DNA of 64,000 nucleotides from Rattus norvegicus. Taxonomy: Eukaryota > Chordata > Mammalia > Rodentia > Muridae. The translations under genes and the position numbers were made by a program. The stretch spans positions 121,833,710 through 121,897,709 of the forward strand of contig NC_086020.1 in NCBI RefSeq assembly GCF_036323735.1, in the 5' to 3' direction. The notes beneath the pieces are model-generated. The model saw only the letters and a list, made by a program, of their open reading frames with translations. It searched no databases and had not been told where the DNA came from. Positions 35,157 to 47,200 of this stretch are shown in pieces (the stretch's first letter is position 1; each line of letters begins with the position of its first letter).

Positions 35157-37043
35157 AAGAATAGCTGTCAGCCATGCTTAAGTCCCTGAAGGAAGCCATG
35201 GCGAGCCGCCTGTCTGCCACCCTCCATGACCCCAGGTACATCTTTGCCACACTGCTGGACCCTCGCTACAAAGCTTCCCTGTTCACGGAGGAGGAGGCAG
35301 AGCAGTATAGGCAAGACTTAATCAGGGAGCTAGAAATACTGAATTCTACCTCAGAGGACACAGCCGCCTCCAATGGCTGTGACTCAGGGTCCCCACTTAA
35401 AGACACTGGCACAGAGGAGAGCCTGTGGTCACTCGCACCAATAAAGAGAGATCAGAGAGAGAAGCTACCTGAAGACATGGTGCTTGCATATTTGGAGGAA
35501 GAGGTGCTGGAGCACAGCTGTGACCTACTCACCTACTGGAACCTGAAGCGGTCATCCTGGCCTGGGCTGTCCACCTTAGCAGTGCGATTTCTGGGCTGTC
35601 CGCCAAGTACAGTCCCCTCAGAAAAGCTGTTCAGCACACCCATGGAGGCTGGCAGCTTTGGCCAGCCCAGGCTCATGATGGAGCATTTTGAAAAGCTCAT
35701 CTTTTTAAAAGTGAATCTCCCCTTAATATGCTTTCAGTATTGAACTCAAGAGACGGAGCCACCAGACTGGAAGGAGAGGTGCTTCAGAGCGCTAGCTATT
35801 GTACCAGGGCTGACTCACCTGGCAGGGCCATGTAGGACACCAGACCAGGCATCTGGGGCTACCTGCCAGTTCTCACCATAATATCCACATGTGCCTTACT
35901 CCTCCTTCAGGCCAGGTGTCGAGGTGCGTTTTCAGAAGCCCACTAGAAACAAAGTCTTGGCAATTATGAAATAGGATGATCAGGTTTAAACTATTAATTT
36001 TTTTTAAAGGAGATAGTAATCTGTTTTACTAGAGTGAAAGGAAGATGTAAACAATTTTATTGTGTAGGGTTTTTATTCAGTTGTGTAAAAACCACAAATC
36101 AGGTGCTGTATTTTAATTAAATATTATTTTAATTGCAACAAAACAGCTTTTGTGGCTGTCAAATGAAACCTGCAGGAGGTGGACGGTAAGCCATGCTGAC
36201 TGAACAGTTCTTAACCACAGACTCCAAGAGTATGTCAAAGAGAGGATATTTTGGAAGCTGTTTACTGTGACAGAACCAGGCGTTTGAAAACAAAACTGAA
36301 CTTGGGCATATCATGGAGTGTCAGTCACATGGCTAGTTGGTCATGAGAACGTTCCCATGTCAGGTGTTTGCATTCAGGTTTTACATGGTCAGTTAACTCA
36401 GAGATATCCCACTTATCATGAGCTCCTTGAAATTGGATCCACGTTTTAAAGTCATGCTTCGGACTTCACCAGAGCATGATATGACACGTTTACAACAGAT
36501 GGCCCGCTGATCAAATCTCCAGGCCTCTGATTTAGTTTTTGCGTCTCTCTACAATAAAGCTATCTCATAAGAAGTATGCACTGACCCCCTCCCAGTTTGA
36601 CCAGACTATAGCTCAGATTCTACTTTGAGGAGGTAGCTTGTTAACAGGGAGAGCACTTGTTTATTGCAGTCATGAGAAAAGCCTTAGGTATCTAGATTTT
36701 TTTCCTGTGATAGGGAAGACTCAACCGTCCTTGGGACATTATAGAAATCCCAAGGCTATCAAAATGAAGTTTCAGCTGTCAGATTCTTTACCAGACTCCA
36801 AAGGTTTTGCTTATAATGTCTAAAAAAAGTTTTTCATTTTCTCATTTCAAATCAAATATTATGGATAAATCATTCATTTGCTTCTGACCTTTTAAAAAAA
36901 ATGTTTTGTTGAAATACTGTATGTAGGCTTAGTCTGAATTTGCGTGGACTACGCTTTAGTGTATTTATAAATGATGAACTTGGATTCTGAAATTAAACTT
37001 TTTATTTGCAATTTTCAAAAAAAAAAAAAAGAATAGCTGTCAG
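35157..37043 (+). pseudogene. 5'-truncated processed retrocopy of Zbed4
   Basis: A 189-codon open frame (35174-35743) encodes the C-terminal hAT-dimerisation region, with TYWNLKRSSWPGLSTLAVRF and a terminal HFEKLIFLKVNLPL segment. I recognise this as the end of the zinc-finger BED protein ZBED4. It has no introns. It is followed by about 1.27 kb of 3'UTR-like sequence, ATTAAA at 36992-36997, a poly(A) run, and flanking 15-bp repeats aagaatagctgtcag at 35157-35171 and 37029-37043. These are marks of L1-driven retroposition. The parent protein is over 1,000 residues, so only a small C-terminal part was copied. No disabling change is visible in the retained frame, so the copy is young or constrained. 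No promoter is evident. Confidence 0.8.
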
Positions 37044-37140
37044 GGGGGTTGTGGATTTAGCTCAGTGGTAGAGCGCTTGCCTAGGAAGCGCAAGGCCCTG
37101 GGTTCTGTCCCCAGCTCCGAAAAAAAGAACCAAAAAAAAA
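37044..37140 (+). repeat. Rat ID SINE after the Zbed4 retrocopy
   Basis: Forward ID with box A/B-like parts and an A-rich tail. It is flanked by aagaatagctgtcag at 37029-37043 and 37141-37155. The left copy is also the right target repeat of the Zbed4 retrocopy. Confidence 0.95.
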
Positions 37141-37155
37141 AAGAATAGCTGTCAG

Positions 37156-39800
37156 GATCTGTATAGAACTCTTAAGGGAAAGTTATTTCCTCCTGGTCAA
37201 AAGAATGGAATCTATCTCTTTCTCTAGGTAGACACACAGCATTCTAATATCAGAACATTGCATACTATTGTCTCCTCCCAAGACCTTAACCTCTAGATGT
37301 AGAGAGCTATGGGTAATTAATGACTGCTTAGCAGTCTGTTCCAAGGACAAGCCCCTAATGAGTGATCCAACCCTAAGTCATCAGCCCTAAGCACACACAT
37401 GGGCACATATACATGAGCAAGCCCAAATGAACTCAGTAGGCTGTATTTATAAATGTGTATGTGTATACGTGTGACTAATAAAAGTCATGAATTTAAGAAG
37501 GAGAGACATGGGAAGAGTTGGAAATCAGGAGAGGTGGTGAATTATGCAAATACAGTTTTCACATATGCAATTCTCAGAAACTATGTTTTAAACTTACTTC
37601 AGCTGTGCTTACCTCTTCTTCAAAAAGATTACCTCTGAATCCTGATTCAGCTGAATCTGCGGGGAGGAGATGGGAGCCTCTCTGGAAACTGATACTATAC
37701 AGTTGCTTCCAGAAATGCCTCCATGTTACTCTGCTAATCCCCACTGCTTTCAGAGTTCCTCAGAAGTATAAGTGTTAGCTACTCCTGCAAGCTCAAGCCG
37801 CAGGGAAAGGCTTCACTGCTGTGGGCTCCCTTTGTAAACTTTGTATACTGCGTAAACTTTGAAAATCCCTAAGGCAGGAGAGTGGTCAGGCCCAGGCCTG
37901 AGGAGCTCCAGCCTCTGTGACTGTCACAAAGCTCATCTCCAGCTTCTCAACAGGATCCTTCCCAGATGATGCTAATTTTAGGTGATAAATCTTAATAAAA
38001 CCCCACTAATCCCTGAACAGGAAACCTCACAATCCCTGAGCCCCCCAAGATCAAGACTTGAAATCCCACCAATTCTCACTCTGGAAATCTCTACCCTGAA
38101 ATGATTCCCCCTGCCTCAAGATATACTATATAAGCCCTGCCCTCTGTTAATTTACTGCTGTCATCTCCTGGGAACAGAGGCAGCCACCCCAGATTTGTTG
38201 CTTCTCAGGCTATATTTATCCATCCTTATAAATCTTTTATGAGATTTACTGCCTGGTGTGACTCTTGTAATGCTTTCATGTGAAGAAACCATGAAGTAAT
38301 GAAGCAAAGTAAGGAAGAACCAAAGAAGTGGAGCTGTGCTAAGGCTCCTTAGCTCCTGTGCTCTCAACTGGGGATACCCTCCCCTGTGAGGCTGCAACCC
38401 TGGAGAAGAGAAGCTGCAAAGTGGAACTGTTACACTGTAGCACTGCAGCTCAGGCAAGGATAGTCTCCTTCAGGAATGTAACACCTCTGTTCAGAGCTGT
38501 GTGGGTCCTGGGCCCCCGCATCTGGTGATACCCCTGTTGAGGTACTGTGACACCTCAGAGGTAACTGGTTCCTGGGTTCCCATATCTCAGGATACCCTTC
38601 CATTGGGACATTGCCCCACCTCAGAGCTGTGTCTGCTCATCCAAGCTGGAAGGAACAGCAACAATAAGCTTCCTTTTTCTTTTTTTTTTCTTTTAGATAT
38701 TTATTTGTTAGCATGCTTTCTTAGACATGCTTGGCTTTCTCATTCTTTCCTCAAGCTAACAGTGCTCTCTCCTTTCTGTCACATCACACAGCTGCTATTG
38801 GTCATGTGTCTGCTCATTGACCTCCATCCTCTGCTGGATTCCTAAAATTATTAATATAGTACTTAAATTTCCTTCTAAGACCATTTAAATTTGTAAAACA
38901 AAACAAAGAACCCATGACAGGGAGCCCCAGTTTCCCCAATAACATCTACAGTCCAACATACGGGCTTTCACAACATTTCCTGTAACATGGCAACCAAGAT
39001 GGAATTTTAAAGCTCTGAGGATAGAACAAGTAAGTATATTCTAAGATTCTGAATTCCCACTTCTTTCATTCCACTGCTATTCCCTCAATTCTGAGAAAGC
39101 CTTGGTTCATTGTGTTTAGGGGACTAAGTGGGAACAAAACTTCTTGGCTTGGTGACAGTGTGACACAGCAGTGTAAAGTTCTTTCATCTTGTATTTTGCT
39201 AAGGTCTATAGGTTTATCTAAAATTTGATCTTGATGGAGAATCCTGTGGAAAATATCCTAAATTTATTCTAGGAACCCAAGATCAAAGTGCCCCAGCTTC
39301 TGTTAAACTGCTTGCTTGCCTAAAACCTCTCCTTACAGATGCCAAGCAAAATACCAGAATGTGGATTTTTGCCTTTAAAAATCTTATATTAAACATTTGA
39401 GTCCTGAATATCTGAGTGTAGTCCCAGTGGACTGGAATAAAGACTTTCAACTGTCTATAATACGTGTGAGTGGTCATCTCTGGTGGACTCCTTGTAACAC
39501 CAGCAATTAGACATTAATCTATGGTTCATAGGTAGTTGATAGTCTAAGTGGGTAAATGTACACACAAGGTTGTTGAAACATTAAATTGGGTTTAACTGTT
39601 TCTAACATGCTGGTTTCTAAGGTACTAAAATGTCTGCTAACACAAAGTCAAAGAATGGTCTCAGCCCACACAAGGAATAATGATCCAAATGTGATAGCAA
39701 CTGTGGGATATACTGATTCAGTCAATAAAGTTTTGAGGTTGTTGTTGTTGTTGTTGTTGTTTGTTATGGCCAAAGAGTGAACTCATGACTCTGCAAAGTC
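37156..39800 (+). other. Intergenic with two LTR-like stretches
   Basis: About 37775-38275 (+ strand) starts TGTTAGCTACTCC, has a TATA-like tatataagccctgccc and a T-rich end, and could be a solo LTR. Near 39436-39441 an AATAAA is followed by gactttcaactgtc, also LTR-like. (GTT)n lies at 39738-39761. No gene is seen. Confidence 0.35.
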
Positions 39801-42800
39801 TTTTGGTGCCCAAGTTCAGAGGTACAGTGCTGTTAAAGGGGAAAAAAACTAACAAACAAAACAAATGCCATAATCACATCAGTGCTGGGGGTGGTGTACT
39901 AAATTAGTGAGGGTTTTAGTGTCTCAGTAACATCTATTTTCTTTGCAAGGCTTAAGGTATCTTCCAGGCACTATAAGTTACATTTGGATCACAGTCAAGG
40001 TCATAGACAGTTCCCATTCCCATGAACCATTCTCAAGGCAGAGGTATGTGTTTAGGGGGTGGAAGGCTGAGATGTGACCAGGCAGACAAAGTTGGACAGG
40101 ATGGTGTACATTGGTTATGCCACTTGAATGGAAAAGAATGGCAGTGTGGGAGGCTTTGTCCAAGTTTCTCCATGTACTACAAAAGCCAACTGCTGCCTGT
40201 GGACATTGTGTGCAACTGCCTACCCTCATTGCTTTCATGGGCTCTTATCCCAGCTGACTCCAGAGTCATAGAGAGATCAAAATAAGACCCAATAACATCT
40301 TTTGGTATTCTCAGTTACCACTGATTAGGTGAGGCATATGTGCACCCTTCCTTGGGCTGAGACCATGGAATCCCTTGTGGTTTTCTTTATCCTCGATATC
40401 CTTTGCTGTTTTGGGACTTCATACCTCAGGGTCACTTTCCATGTTCCACTTGTACTCCTGTTATATCTGTGGTAGGCTAATTCAGGAAGGCTGCAATTAT
40501 ATGATGTTTTCTTGTGTTCCTGTTGTCCTGTGATATAGTCATTAGTTCTGTATCAGACTTAGGAGGCAATACTGTATCTCAATGATGGATTCCTCTGGTT
40601 TTGGAGGTGATTTAAACAAAGTCTTTCACCTGGTTTATTTAGGGGAACTTGTTTTCCTTGTGCCTTCAACATATCCCATCAAAATAGACAGTTCTGACTT
40701 TTGGGTTCCTCACTGGTCATGGCAAGAAGAAATGCAAGATCTGGGAGGAACAATCACACCCCTTTTATGGGAATGAAATATAGAATAAAGCTGATCACTG
40801 CAAATAAAGGCAACTTATGTGGCCTAACCCTCTGTGTCAAGAAGCTTAGCCCCTGGTGACTATAATATCTCCAAAATTACCCTGACTCCCTGTAAAGTTT
40901 TGAGTCTTGGATCTCTTTTGCTAACCAAAGAAACTCTGAAATTAAGTGGTACACAGGACAGCTGATTCCTAGGTCTAATGATCTCCCTCTAAGGTGTATT
41001 CCACATTTTCTACCACTGATTTAAAGTGAAGCAGACAAAATACAGGAATCATGCATCAAGGCCAGAGGGCCTTTTCCTCCTTGCTGCTCCTGAGGAAAAG
41101 AAAAGAAACAAAAATCTTTGATTCTACACATAGATAATTTTCCCATTATTTGTTTGACCCACCCACCTACATAAGAAACCTGGACTAAACACAAATTGGA
41201 GGATGAAAAACTACCCTCAATGGGAAATATCAAAACCATGGTTTTATCGTTCAGTAGAAGGGAAGGTGCTCACTAAGTTTTTCAGGTTGTTGCCACCTGT
41301 GTGTGTAAATAATTTAAATGTCACTTTTTCCCCTCAGAGAAAAGGATGAGATGAGAGCCATAACCAGGGTTAACAAATAGTTAGGGCTGAGCCCAGAGCA
41401 TTTCCTTCTGTGTTCTAACATTTCCTTGGCCTAGGCCTGGAAGCTTCCAGCCTCCATACAATGTAATCCTTTGCAAGCCCGGGAGACTTCAGCTTCCAGC
41501 CTAGAATGTTTCAGCCTCTGAGACTCACTGCTGAAAGAACGCTGAACTCTGGCTCCCTGATTCAACTCAGCTGTTTTCCAATTCATCCCTTTGTCTGCCC
41601 CTCAATTAGATGTCATTGTCTGGGACCTGCACTCTTCAAATGTATCTAAGCATAAGAAAGAAGACTTTAAAAAAAAAGACCACAGACCACAGGAGACAAA
41701 AGAAACAATTTCTGAATGTTTGTGGCAACCTCTGAATCCTGAAAGAGAAACTGGGGCAGTAGAGAAACTCTGAAATCCAAAAGAATGTGTTGTAATATTT
41801 CTTAGTTTTAATAAGTTTGTCCTGGTTATTACAAAGTAACACAAGGGGAAACAGAGGGACTTTTCCATCATTATTCTTTTCTGTAAATTGTATATTTTAA
41901 AATTTTGCTCTGTGTGTGTGTGTGGAGGGGGTAGAATCTATAGGAGCTAATTCTCTCCTTTGAAGGATCAAACAAGTTATGATGCTTTGCAGCGGGCGCC
42001 TTCATCCACTGAGTCATTTTATATGTTTTCTTTTGTCCCTTCAACTTCTACTTCTGTTCCATGTCTACCTTTATATTTGATCCTAACATAATTGGATTCT
42101 GTTATTAAATATTTTATTCCCATCTTTATCGTTAGCAACAAAAATTTCTGGATCATTAGTTGTAAATGGGTTTTTGATTAACCAAATTAGTCAAAACATG
42201 TTGATAATAACTAAAGAAAAATACTTACTGCAAATGCTACTTACAAGAATGAGATTGTTCTGCCTTCAGTTTCATATGTGCTGTTACGCTATTTCTTGCT
42301 ACACTAGTGGTAAGTGGCCATCAGTTCCATTGTCCTTTTCTCTTACTTTTTAAAAAATGGCCTTAATTCTTGAGAAAACCTGCCCATATCAAAGGGTCGA
42401 TGTCATCATAATCTTGTGCTAACAAAACACAATCCCTTGGACGCCTTTCTGATTGCATCCCAACACTTAATCATTCACTATTTAAAATATTTTCCACTAC
42501 CTATTAGTTAATAGCTTGGTTAGGTCCTCTTTTGACTTGTATGAGGACAATCGTAAAAGGGAATGGAGAGATCAGTCACCCAGATGTTGGGGCCATTTGC
42601 TTTCAGCCTCCCGACGGCTTCCTGATCGTTCTTTTGGGCTGCACTAGGGGATCTTCTGCTTGCCAGAGGCCTAACCCTGGACCCTTTCTCAGATCTTACC
42701 TGGAGACAAAGTGAAGGGTATCTTTGAAACAAGCCTCTGCTTTTCCCAGCTGCCTCCGGGGAAGGTTCCTCTCGCTAGACACTGAGCGGAGTTAAGAAGA

Positions 42801-42838
42801 CATCTGGTGTTTTGTGAGGGCTGGCAGCTGCGGGCGGT
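39801..42838. other. Intergenic, nothing recognised
   Basis: Short open frames only (the longest are under 90 codons). They lack splice context and family resemblance. Old retroviral sequence is possible but unproven. Confidence 0.4.
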
Positions 42839-43075
42839 GTAGACAACTGAGGCAGGGATAGACACCCATGTGCTGGTCTGGGATGACTGGTGTCACCCTA
42901 CGTGTTGACCATTGAAGTGGGGCTATGTAGCCATGTGGTACTCTGTGAGGCAGATACGTAGTCCTAGGTATAGACAACTGAGGTGGGAATAAGCATCTTT
43001 GTAGTGTTCTGTGTGTGGCGGAGTGGTCTCCCTTAGTGGGGTGAGGACAGGCAGCCGCATGAGGAGGTGAGAGGG
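42839..43075 (+). repeat. Degenerate tandem repeat, period about 62-66 bp
   Basis: Three to four diverged units start near 42839, 42902, 42965 and 43032, each with a gacaactgagg or gaccattgaag motif and a later ctgtg/gtgg block. It lies just upstream of the CpG-rich Adad1 promoter. Confidence 0.55.
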
Positions 43076-43189
43076 GCAGGGTAGGAGAGGCTGAACCTTG
43101 GGACTTTGTCTTCTACAGAAAGAATGCAACCTGACAAGGCCGGAAGAACGGGGTCGATAGAGACGAGGCCTGGAACCTGCGCGCCATTC

Positions 43190-43600
43190 ACCGTGACCCC
43201 GACTAAGCTACGCACGTATCCCACGCGGGCAGGGCGCGGGGGCGGGGCCAGAGCGAAGGTCCTTGCTGATTGGTCGAGGGGCGCCCACGGGGGCGCTGGC
43301 CCCGCTCCTCAGGGTCTGCTCGAGGGGCCTTTTGAAAGACGCGACTGGCTGCGCGGCCTGCAGAGGCCTGAGACGAGAGGTCGACGGTGGCAGCGCAGCA
43401 ATGGCGACCGCGGGCGGCAGCCGACGAGCCCCAGTCCCGGGCCCTCGGCTCGGCCTGCCTCTTGCCGCTCACCTGCCTGCGAGCCTGGGCGGGGAGGGCG
43501 CGAAGGACAGCCTCGGGGGTGCGCTGGCCAGGCCGTCGGTTTGGTTCTGTCCCCTCTTGTTCTTGTCTTTCTAGATCTTGCTAATGAGGCCCCTCCGCTC
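43190..43600 (+). promoter_or_regulatory. CpG-rich promoter region of Adad1
   Basis: Dense CpG compared with the rest of the window. A GC box (gggggcggggcc, 43238-43249) and an inverted CCAAT box (gattgg, 43268-43273) are visible. The untranslated first exon and transcription start probably lie here, but I cannot fix them. It is the only CpG-island-like stretch in the window. Confidence 0.6.
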
Positions 43601-43612
43601 TGGGAGCCTCTT

Positions 43613-43699
43613 GGTGGTGGTGGTGGTGGTGGTGGTGGTGGTGGTGGTGGTGGTGGTGGTGGTGGTGGTGGTGGTGGTGGTCGTGGTGGTGGTGGTGGT
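43613..43699 (+). repeat. (GGT)n microsatellite, 29 triplets with one CGT
   Basis: 23 GGT, one CGT, five GGT. It lies between the CpG-rich region and the first supported Adad1 coding exon. Confidence 0.97.
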
Positions 43700-43960
43700 T
43701 TCTCAAGTCCCCTCTGCTGTTCCTTCTATTCCCATTTATAGTTGAGTTTAGAGAAGAATTTGGAAAATTTGTTAAAACACAACACAGCTTTGGGATCAAT
43801 TAAAGAGGGATTATTTGGCTGTAGCCATGGGAGCATGTGTGTGAGGAAAAACACTTCTGTCAAATTAAAAGGTCTTTTGGGGGGCGGGGGGAGGTGTTCC
43901 TCTTCAGGAGCTAGTTGTTTACCCAGGATTTTCATTTTCTGCCAATTTCATCCTAAACAG

Positions 43961-44140
43961 GTGAGAAAACTTCTGGAAACAATGACTGGTTTCAGAGTTC
44001 CAGGGTCCCTAGCTTTGCGCAGATGCTGAAAAAGAATTTACCAGTTCAGTCATCAGCTCAGACGGTCACTTTGCCCACTGGATATTCCTCCGAAAGTTGT
44101 AGTCTGTCCAATATGGCATCCAAGGTTACGCAAGTGACAG
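43961..44140 (+). CDS. Adad1: Adad1 first supported coding exon
   Basis: Acceptor ...cctaaacag, donor gtacaa. The frame reads NNDWFQSSRVPSFAQMLKKN. An in-frame TAA at 43954-43956 lies just before it, and the first in-frame ATG is at 44023-44025. Translation must therefore start in an unseen upstream exon or at that internal Met. The left border is inferred. Confidence 0.7.
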
Positions 44141-44211
44141 GTACAACTTTCTTTTTATTGTAGAAGTACCTAGGTACATTAAGATGCTGGGATTGCTAGC
44201 AAGTGCTAAGT

Positions 44212-44269
<58 letters not shown>

Positions 44270-47200
44270 CTGCCATCTCTGTGGCCATGTGCCATTTGGA
44301 GTTAGTAACTGTTACATAGTATAGTAGGAGGTCTGTAGAATTCTTTGCAGATCATTTATTAGTTCCCCACCTTCACTGTTGAATTACTTAAAATATAAGT
44401 TAACCTGCCCCCTCTCCCAAGGGATGTCAGGGAAAGCTCTAGACTAATAAGCACTTTGTATTCTGCGCATTAATTCATATAATAAAAAACAGAGGTAAAC
44501 ACACTGTGAACTTAGGTTGAATCAGAATCAGACAGTTCAGTGGGATAGGCATTCTAACAGAACTGAGCACAAAACTAGATTGTAGTCCCAACAAAACCAG
44601 TTCTATATCATTGCCATTCTAAACCTTAGTGATCTCACCTGTAAAAATGACTTGTCTCTGAAGACATCACTAAAATTCCATTAATTTTTCTATCATGAGT
44701 GATATTCCTATATAATAACGTCCTCTGTATGCCAAAAGACATATACAACACCAGGCTGTAGTTTTATGTGTACTCAAACTGTATAGTAGGAACTTGGGGG
44801 GAAACACTTACTTTATAAGGATTTAGTACTTTGATTCATTTTCTTTAAACCAAACTAACCAGTATAAATATTTGTTCTTAGGTAATTTTCCAGAGCCATT
44901 GCTTTCCAAAGGTCTTTCATCTATTTCAAATCCTGTCCTTCCTCCAAAAAAAATACCTAAAGAATTTATAATGAAATACAGACGTGGAGAGATCAATCCT
45001 GTGTCAGCCTTGCACCAGTTTGCACAAATGCAGCGTGTTCAGCTTGACCTCAAGGAAACTGTAACAACAGGCAAGTTCAAAGTTGTGCCTAATTATCCCA
45101 GGATTAGCATTTTTTCCAATAAAAGTAAGGCATGTAAGCAGCTTTACATTTACTTACAACACACAATGTTAAGGTTAATAGATACTTTGTGACACAAATA
45201 TTTGTAGAATAAACACACGTTTCTCTCAGTGTTAATCAAGTATTTGTTGTATTTGTTCTGAAATTATAAGACTGTGATTGTGATTCCTAAGAACAACATA
45301 TGGTCAGATTTAGCCCCTGAAATTGAAGGGTCTGCTAAGTAAAGGGCACTTGCATGGTTGATACTGCCTCTGCAGAGTTGTCTGTAATGTCTGCCTTTCT
45401 CCTTTACACCCTTGAACCTGAAATTCCTCTTCCTGTGTGTATTTGTGGAAGGTACAGGAGTCTAATGAGCAGCAGAAAGAGGCTTGCACTCTCTTTATGC
45501 TGTCTTAGAAGCTTGCCATTCAGAAGCACTGACTAACATGTGACAGTGAAAAGACCTTTGAAATGTTTGTGTACGTTCAGAGAGTTTTGTTTCTGTAGTT
45601 GTCTAACTTTTCCCTGTATGGATCTCAAAAATGGAATCTCTGCAACATAATTTAAAGCTCTGGAGATTTTACTGAGGATTTTTAAGAAGTTTCTTTGGGT
45701 GAAATAGCAGTAAACTTGACATGACAAAAATGAGCAGAGGTCTCAATATTTGTTTACCGTCTTACCTTTCCTACATTATTCTCAGATCACTCTTGGAAAA
45801 TGTAAGCTGTTAATAAGAAAGATAAAAAAATCCCAATGAAAATACTTTGCTGCTCTGAGAAGTGGCAGTGCTGTTCGTTTGTTCTGTGTTCCAAGTATGA
45901 TTCAGGAAGTTTGTGAACTGAGGCTCTAAACAAGCTGAAGTTCAATACTCAGCATTCTGACATGGAGCACTCTCTAACAACTGTAATATACAGAGCCACT
46001 TGTTAGGAAAGTAGAGTGCCATCTGGTTTAATAAGTTTAGATTGAATACAGGTAAACATGGGGATTGGTAAAGTGAGATGTTTAGGTAAGGGGAAAAAGC
46101 AAGATTAGCCAGATATGGACTTAAGTTCCTAGTAAAATCTTAAGTGTATGTTTTAGAAACAGCCAATGTAACATGATTGCAAATATGTGAGAAAATAAGA
46201 TAGTGGTGTATGTGCAGTGACTAGTCCCTAGCCATCCCTAGCAAAGGGAAGATATTTAAGTACCTAACATTAAAATGTTTCATCTGTAAATTTAGGAGAT
46301 GATTACAGTTTTGTTTCTATGAGGCAAATAAAAATTCTAGTAAAAGAAATAGTGTAAAGGAATTTGTGCAAGAATGGGCATTTCGCTTAATTCATAGAGA
46401 CATCTTTTCTCTTGTTTGTTTTATTTCTTTCTATTTATTCCCTGACCTTCCCTTCCTGAGCTGTAATTGACTCAGTTGCTTACAATGATGCCTTAATGGT
46501 TATACAAAGTTTCTTCAAAAGGATCCCTTATATTTTAGAGCATATAAAAATTTTAAAGCATTCCAAAGATGAGAGAAATTCAGTTTTATATGTATTGAAA
46601 TTTTAAACATGAATATTACCAGAAGTTTTCAAATATTTTACTACCTCTTAGTTGGTTCGGTAAATGTTTGAAGGCTAACCACTGCCATACATTATACTTA
46701 CACTGTATTCTGAAGCTGTCTTTGTTGCTTGCATTATATCTGCAGTCAGTGCAGCTGCTTAAACCCATTGGCTGCAGTTATAATACAAGTTTTGGGGTTG
46801 ATCTAACTGTAATTGTAATCTCTACTTGATTTACAAAGAGTTGAATTTACACTAAAAGGAGGTCCTTTGATACTAGTTTTTAAGAATCCCCCCCCCCCAA
46901 GCTGAGGACCACACCCAGGGCCTTGTGCTTGGTAGGCAAGCGCTCTACCACTGAGCTAAATCCCCAACCCCCAGTTTTCAAGAATTTTATACTGCAATAT
47001 TTTACTAACATTCAGACATGCAAGAAGATACTGTGAATTACTGTAAGATTCATTCTGATTTCTTTTTCAAGGAAATGTTATGGGACCATATTTTGCTTTT
47101 TGTGCCGTGGTGGATGGTATTCAGTACAAGACAGGACTGGGACAAAATAAAAAGGAATCTAGATCCAATGCAGCAAAGTTGGCTCTTGATGAGCTGCTAC

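Noticed and set aside
37044..37140. Functional tRNA-Ala gene
   Set aside because: It has tRNA-like A and B box regions but carries the ID tail, A-rich end and target repeats, so it is a SINE.
40022..40285. Overlapping 86-87 codon open frames on both strands
   Set aside because: Low complexity of evidence: no splice sites, no recognised domain, no conservation data.
43401..43584. ATG at 43401 as the Adad1 start
   Set aside because: No donor was found that joins it in frame to 43961, and its translation is Ala/Arg-rich like random GC-rich sequence. It remains possible but unsupported.
43581..43799. Open frame encoding a long poly-His run (- strand), and poly-Gly on the + strand (43106-43741)
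   Set aside because: Both are readings of the GGT microsatellite and GC-rich promoter. No splice support or family resemblance.
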